Source: Glandiceps talaboti
Lineage: Eukaryota > Hemichordata > Enteropneusta > Spengelidae
Direction of reading: 5' to 3'
Length of the DNA: 64,000 nucleotides
Assembly: GCF_964340395.1 (NCBI RefSeq)
Contig: NC_135554.1
Span: 1,944,501 to 2,008,500 of the forward strand
Shown: piece after piece, positions 59,363 to 64,000 of the stretch
How the letters are laid out: each line of letters starts with the position of its first letter
Numbering within the stretch: position 1 is the first letter of the stretch
Made by a program: the position numbers and the translations under genes
The notes under the pieces: model-generated
Database searches by the model: none
What the model saw: only the letters and a program-made list of their open reading frames with translations
What the model was told of the DNA's origin: nothing

Positions 59363-60181
59363 TATTTAGAAACTAGAAATTTAACCATGGAAATGTTGTA
59401 CTAACTTTGACACTATACCACATTTCTTTCATCGGGCCTGCAAAAAGAATTTGAACCTGGGGCATCTGACCCCCTTCCTGTGAACACAGGATGGTCCCTA
59501 TCATTGATTTTGAACTAACTCTCTTATCGGGAGCGGGATTGGGGGGGGGGGGGGGGACAATATAATTGTCTTTTAACATTGTTAGAAGAATTGATTGAAT
59601 GTATCATGGTAAGGATTTCTTCCCTCACCATCGAATCATTCATCATAATGCGTTATATTCAGGAAAGTGATATAACATAATCTTCAGTAAAATAGAGGGC
59701 CTGCTCTAATATGTAGCAAATAAAAAGCTCCAAAATGTCAGCTTGGACCTTTTAAAGTAGAGTTAGCTGTACTAAGCTGCAAGATTTACGGGTATATTGC
59801 CTGAAAGGCTAACGGCGGAGATAATGGACGGTCCCTAAATACAAGGGCTTTCCTTGTACACTAATTAAACCTAAGGGAGTGAAAGATTACACTGTGATCA
59901 ATAGAGAGACTTGCTGCTAGTAGGTAGTTTCAGCACAGCCTGAGACAGACTAAGGGATACAGTTGGTCGAACATCAGTGTACGTATTGTTTACATATATG
60001 ATATGAAGTGAACCATGAGCCTTTCTTTAGTATCTTAAACTTTATTTTGTTCTTTAAGATTTATCAATGTACAATATCTTCTGTAATCTAATTTATGTAA
60101 TTGTATCTTGCTGTCAACGTACATTTTTTTAGAGCCGTCTGTGTATGATGTTTTTAGTACTTTTGTCCAGTGCTTTTGTAA
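59363..60181. other. Non-coding, no gene recognised
   Basis: Apart from a poly-G run (59540-59556), nothing recognisable is present. Confidence 0.5.
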
Positions 60182-60187
60182 TTGTAT

Positions 60188-60218
<31 letters not shown>

Positions 60219-60227
60219 TTCATTTAT

Positions 60228-60301
<74 letters not shown>

Positions 60302-60335
60302 GATGATAATAATAATAATAATAATAATAATAATC
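60182..60335. repeat. (TTTA)n and (AAT)n microsatellites, LINE tail
   Basis: TTTA repeats pass into a long AAT run. The AAT run is probably the 3' tail of the minus-strand LINE that begins at 60336. Confidence 0.9.
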
Positions 60336-62083
60336 TTTATTGTCCATTTGTTAAAAACATATGGAAGATTTCCTTTTGGCGTCACAGGTCCTAAAAACAC
60401 AAGCACCACAAAGACATATACACAAAGGCATACATCAATCAAATATCACAACATGTAAAAGCTCTATAAAATATGATTCCAATCACACACAATTAAAACT
60501 AGGAATTTAAAATGGCAACAACTCGTGGTATAAAAGAGTTCTTAAAACAGTTTTTACGTGCAAGAGGCACTTCAAGTCTGCGACCTGACGGGAGAAATTT
60601 AAACTTTGAGTGAAGTGGATGTGTTTGGTCTGCAAGAATTTGAATCGATTTCCGTCTAAGTGATTTAATATAAAGATCAGGAAGCTGTAATAGATTAGAA
60701 GCAATGATCTTTCCTGACAACTTTACAATGCTCGCCAATCTTGTTGTGTCTTTAACAGAAAGATTACCATACCAAGACACAATATTAAATGTTAGAACAC
60801 TCTCAATTAATGAACGGTACACTGATTCTAAAATATCCTTACTGACATCAAAATCTTTGAGTTTACGAAGTAGATACAAACGTTGATGTGCTTTCTTAAA
60901 AAAAGTAATCAACATTTTCTGTGAATTTAAGATTCAAATCTAAAAGGGTACCAAGATACTTAAAAATAGACACCTGTCCTACTTGTGGTCCAGTTATCAC
61001 AGCAGGAGGGCCAAAAGTCGCGTCTTGTCGCCGTCCTCTTCCTAAATACATTTCTTTCGTTTTACGAACATTGAGTTCAAGGAAACTATCTGCAAACCAT
61101 GAGGTTAGAAAATCAATGTAATTAAAATACTCCGCGAGGGAGGACTCTTCTTTGAGACGGGCGACAAGCGCCATGTCATCTGCAAATTTTATAAGGGTTA
61201 GAATGACATTGTTACATGTCACCTCATTTGTATACGCTGAGAAGAGGATGGGAGACAAGACGCAACCTTGGGGAACACCGGTATTCAGTACCAGTTCCTC
61301 AGACAGATGACCTTGAATATTCACACGCTGTGGCCGATCCCTTAGAAATACATTAATCCAACGTATTAGAGTTGTGTTAGTCTGCAAATCAAGTAAACGT
61401 TGTAATAAAATGTGCGGTTGAATTGTATTGAATGCAGATGAGAAGTCCATGAATAAAATTCGGACAGTGGCACCGCGGGAATCTAGATGTTGTGAGATCA
61501 AGTTGAGCAATGTTAAAGTGGCACCTTCCACACCCCAGTTTAGCTTTGTACGCAAACTGTAACGGGTCCATTCGATCAGCCATGGATGCGGTCAATTTAT
61601 TGCACAATATCCTTTCCATGCATTTACAGAGAATAGATGTCAAGGCTACTGGTCTAAAATCAGTACAAAGCTTAGCACTAGCTATTTTGGGTATGGGTAT
61701 AATGGCCGATGTTTTCCAAATACAAGGAGTAAATTTGTTATTCAGAAATAGTTGGAAAAGCCTAGTAAACAAGGATCCTAGTTGCAAAGTGCATTCTTTG
61801 AGAACTCTACCTTTTTGACAATCTGGCCCGGGAGCCTTACAGGGATTAACCCGTGAGAGAATCTTAGTTACTTCATGACTCTGAATGGTAATCAGCATAT
61901 TATCTAATTATCACAAAGTTCATCACATTCCTTTCTAAAATCTCGGGTGTCAAAACGTGAATAAAATACATTTAGGTCATTCGCAAAAGCAATGGGATCA
62001 TTACACTGTATACTTTGTTTTTGTTGTTTTCTACCCATCATCCTATTCAAGCCATTCCATGCTTCATAAGCATTACCCCCAGA
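60336..62083 (-). mobile_element. 5'-truncated L2/CR1-like LINE with RT domain
   Basis: On the minus strand the polymerase can be followed from EAWNGLNRMMGRKQ (near 62060) through NPCKAPGPD and FRPVALTSILCKCMERIL. It continues with DPLQFAYKAKLGVEGATLTL, ILFMDFSSAFNTI, NTGVPQGCVLSPILFSAYTN and the catalytic LIKFADDMALVA motif. The C-terminus is KKAHQRLYLLRKLKDF, with WYGNL and a Cys-free tail ending VVAILNS at 60499. Then come a short 3' UTR and an (ATT)n tail. Frameshifts near 61540 and 60898 and a stop near 61910 inactivate it. The 5' end is cut at the (ATCT)n repeat. The clade assignment (L2 or CR1 group) is by overall resemblance. Confidence 0.85.
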
Positions 62084-62275
<192 letters not shown>

Positions 62276-62305
62276 ATTCTGTTTGATTTAAAATGTATTT
62301 TACAT

Positions 62306-62800
62306 TTAGAGGACTCCTAAAGGACTATATATCCTATTTAAATAAGTTAATAAAAATAACACAAATAATTTTATTGTTGTTTTATTGTAAGAATGATCGA
62401 CGAATAGAATTACAAAACGAGGTAATGCAGTTTGATAAATTTCGTCACCGGAAGTGACAAAACTTATATTAATTCTAGACCTTGACCTGGTGCTGCCACA
62501 TGACAACCGAAAGTCTGTGTAATTTTCTTTTAATTCCTGTACAACTTTCCTTTTTGTTTTGTAAGTAGCCTTCCGATACACACAAGTCGCGTAACTGCTA
62601 GCTTTAGATCTTCCACAGAGCCACTCATAAGATTTACATCCGCATGCTGTGGTGTCTACAACTCCAACTGAGCGATAAACGTATATAATTAACCATGGTT
62701 TACCCGACCTAAGAAAACATGCGCATATGATTTTCAACAAAGAGGTGATTATCCAGTTGCGCGTGCGCTGGAACACGTGAATTCGAGTGACCTTTCTCAC
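62306..62800 (-). other. Unrecognised 164-codon ORF, doubtful gene
   Basis: The minus-strand frame from ATG at 62798-62800 is open for 164 codons. It has a Cys-containing, basic middle (CGCKSYEWLCGRSKASSYAT, then CVYRKATYKTKRKVVQELKE). No domain is recognised and no splice context is clear. It lies upstream of and divergent from the SAMD1-like gene. It may be a chance ORF or part of a transcribed upstream region. Confidence 0.2.
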
Positions 62801-63590
62801 TTACTAAATAAGTCTGACAAACTGTAACCCTCCAACATTGATATGTCAAAATTACGTCACCGCACGTGACTTGCCCGCTTCTTTACTTTCCAGTTTCTCA
62901 CTAAGATTTTTTTTATTCCACATAGACAGCATTACCATTTCTCGTTCCATAGGCTTTCACCCAATACAAATCGTTTAATTAAACAAATCAAGTTCAGCTT
63001 TCTCACGGCAACAATAAAGTCTAATCATATGACACGCACCGTATATGCGCGTTCCACAAAGGACCCAGATGCAACTGTCTTTTGTTACGCCGTCACCATT
63101 TATTTAATGGGTCGCTTAAAAGCTTGTAGATGTGCAAATAAGAGTTTCTGTATCTTGTAGACATGGTGAATATAAGACACGAACTTGCCAAGTCTCAAAG
63201 AATCGACGAATGCGCAAAGTGATGGGAAACGGTCGCACTGACAACCGCAGTGCATTTTTAAATCGTTTCACTCCTCTGGTGAAGTTAATATCTACATAGA
63301 ACTGAAGGTTATTGTTATGCGATTTAAAGAAAATTTTGAATCAATACATTGTATACCAAATAAACCAACTTTATAGGGCCAAAGTTTTTGGAAATTCCCC
63401 CTTTTTTGCGAAACTCCCAGAGAACACTGCGTATTAGTGCCGCTACGCATGCGTAGTAATACGAAACCGCCTAATTAACTATTCGCGTATAGACTGAAAT
63501 ATTGAGACTGTCCTTCAACCAAAATCATCACAGGATCGCAGGAATTTTGCCAGTAGAAAATAGGCCTATAACTTTCCTCAGATACCGGAG
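62801..63590 (+). promoter_or_regulatory. Presumed 5' region of the SAMD1-like gene
   Basis: This stretch precedes the SAMD1-like start codon. A 14-bp palindrome CTACGCATGCGTAG lies at 63443-63456, about 135 bp before the ATG. It resembles NRF1-type GCATGC sites, but binding is not shown. No TATA box is evident. The transcription start and any upstream non-coding exon cannot be placed. Confidence 0.35.
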
Positions 63591-64000
63591 ATGGCAAACG
63601 CCAAGTACAAAGATTGGATACTGGAAACGATCGACTCTCTTCGGAAGCGAAAAGCGCGACCCGACATTGAACGTATTTGCCACATGGTCGAGCGCAAACA
63701 TGGAGTAGCGGCCGCTGAAACTGAGGCAGAGTTAGAACGCTTAGTTGATTCTGAAATCGTTATTAAAGTAGACTACAAAGGAAGCACAAGTTATCGCAAC
63801 GCAGCTAAGTGGAGAAAAAGCCATCTAAGTGGCAATGTTTTGAACTCCGCCGAAGCCACGCGAATTTTGAAGACTGCTGTGAAGAAATTGACCGAGGAAG
63901 ATGGCCGCAGTTCGGGCACAGGAATTCGAGAAATCGAAAAGTTTTTAACGTCGCAGGATCATTGTACTAAATTCGTCAAGTCCCATCTGATTGTAGCGTT
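63591..64000 (+). CDS. SAMD1: SAMD1 (atherin)-like winged-helix chromatin protein, N-terminal part
   Basis: The frame opens with ATG at 63591 and stays open for 136 codons to the window end. Residues 6-74 match the SAMD1 winged-helix domain (YKDWILETIDSLRKRKARPD, IERICHMVERKHG, then YKGSTSYRNAAKW). In vertebrates this domain reads unmethylated CpG-rich DNA and recruits repressive chromatin partners. Residues ~87-133 (EATRILKTAVKKLTEEDGR, then IREIEKFLTSQDH) look like the second helical/winged-helix segment found in SAMD1 and KAT6. The C-terminal SAM domain would lie beyond the window. KAT6 has a related N-terminus, but the KARPDIERIC and YKGS.SYRNAA matches favour SAMD1. The upstream frame has no better Met. 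No intron is seen yet. Confidence 0.85.
   Translation, partial: MANAKYKDWILETIDSLRKRKARPDIERICHMVERKHGVAAAETEAELERLVDSEIVIKVDYKGSTSYRNAAKWRKSHLSGNVLNSAEATRILKTAVKKLTEEDGRSSGTGIREIEKFLTSQDHCTKFVKSHLIVA

Noticed and set aside
55268-59388. Minus-strand ORFs with YTVLGGSKCSPTIHK-type repeats
   Set aside because: These are short fragments of the 52/54-bp satellite, with frames shifting by unit length changes.
62306-62800. Confident gene call for the 164-codon minus-strand ORF
   Set aside because: No domain, splice signal or neighbour supports it. It is kept only as a doubtful ORF.

Overview
The window is nuclear DNA from an invertebrate animal. Its host genes are split by canonical GT-AG introns. 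It also carries DIRS-like, CR1/L2-like and Penelope-like retroelements and a very heavy load of satellites and microsatellites. I cannot name the species. A marine invertebrate (amphioxus-, hemichordate- or lophotrochozoan-like) would fit, but that is a guess from transposon content.

Two conserved host genes frame the window. On the minus strand three exons (20081-20353, 11127-11248, 4311-4359) join in frame into the N-terminal 148 residues of a TESK-type (LIMK/TESK family) protein kinase. Its introns contain a decayed DIRS-like element and five tandem arrays of 60, 30, 31, 27 and 30 bp units. The largest array is 4.7 kb and is open in reading frames on both strands. At the right edge (63591-64000, plus strand, running off the window) is the start of a SAMD1 (atherin)-like chromatin protein with its N-terminal winged-helix domain.

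Between them, 22.5-31.5 kb holds a 62/63-bp satellite split by a LINE fragment, and a second LINE fragment split by a 5.7-kb foldback transposon. The foldback has a perfect 9-bp target duplication, and its inverted arms are tandem satellites built on a GAATGACA motif. Inside it is a smaller terminal-inverted-repeat element with a SAP-like ORF.

At 31.9-49.5 kb there is a large imperfect palindrome with arms of about 6.5 and 7.5 kb around a 3.5-kb spacer. Each arm carries a multi-exon gene copy resembling HMGXB3/KDZ-transposon-associated cysteine-cluster proteins with a PHD finger. The two copies point outward, and both are broken. The right arm alone carries a Penelope-like GIY-YIG fragment with an intact-looking hammerhead ribozyme, plus a LINE 3' end.

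Beyond the palindrome, 50.0-53.9 kb contains a phase-consistent chain of short exons of unknown function. A LINE remnant, a 4.2-kb 52/54-bp satellite and a 5'-truncated L2/CR1-like LINE then lead up to the SAMD1-like gene. No rRNA, tRNA, CRISPR or operon structure was seen.
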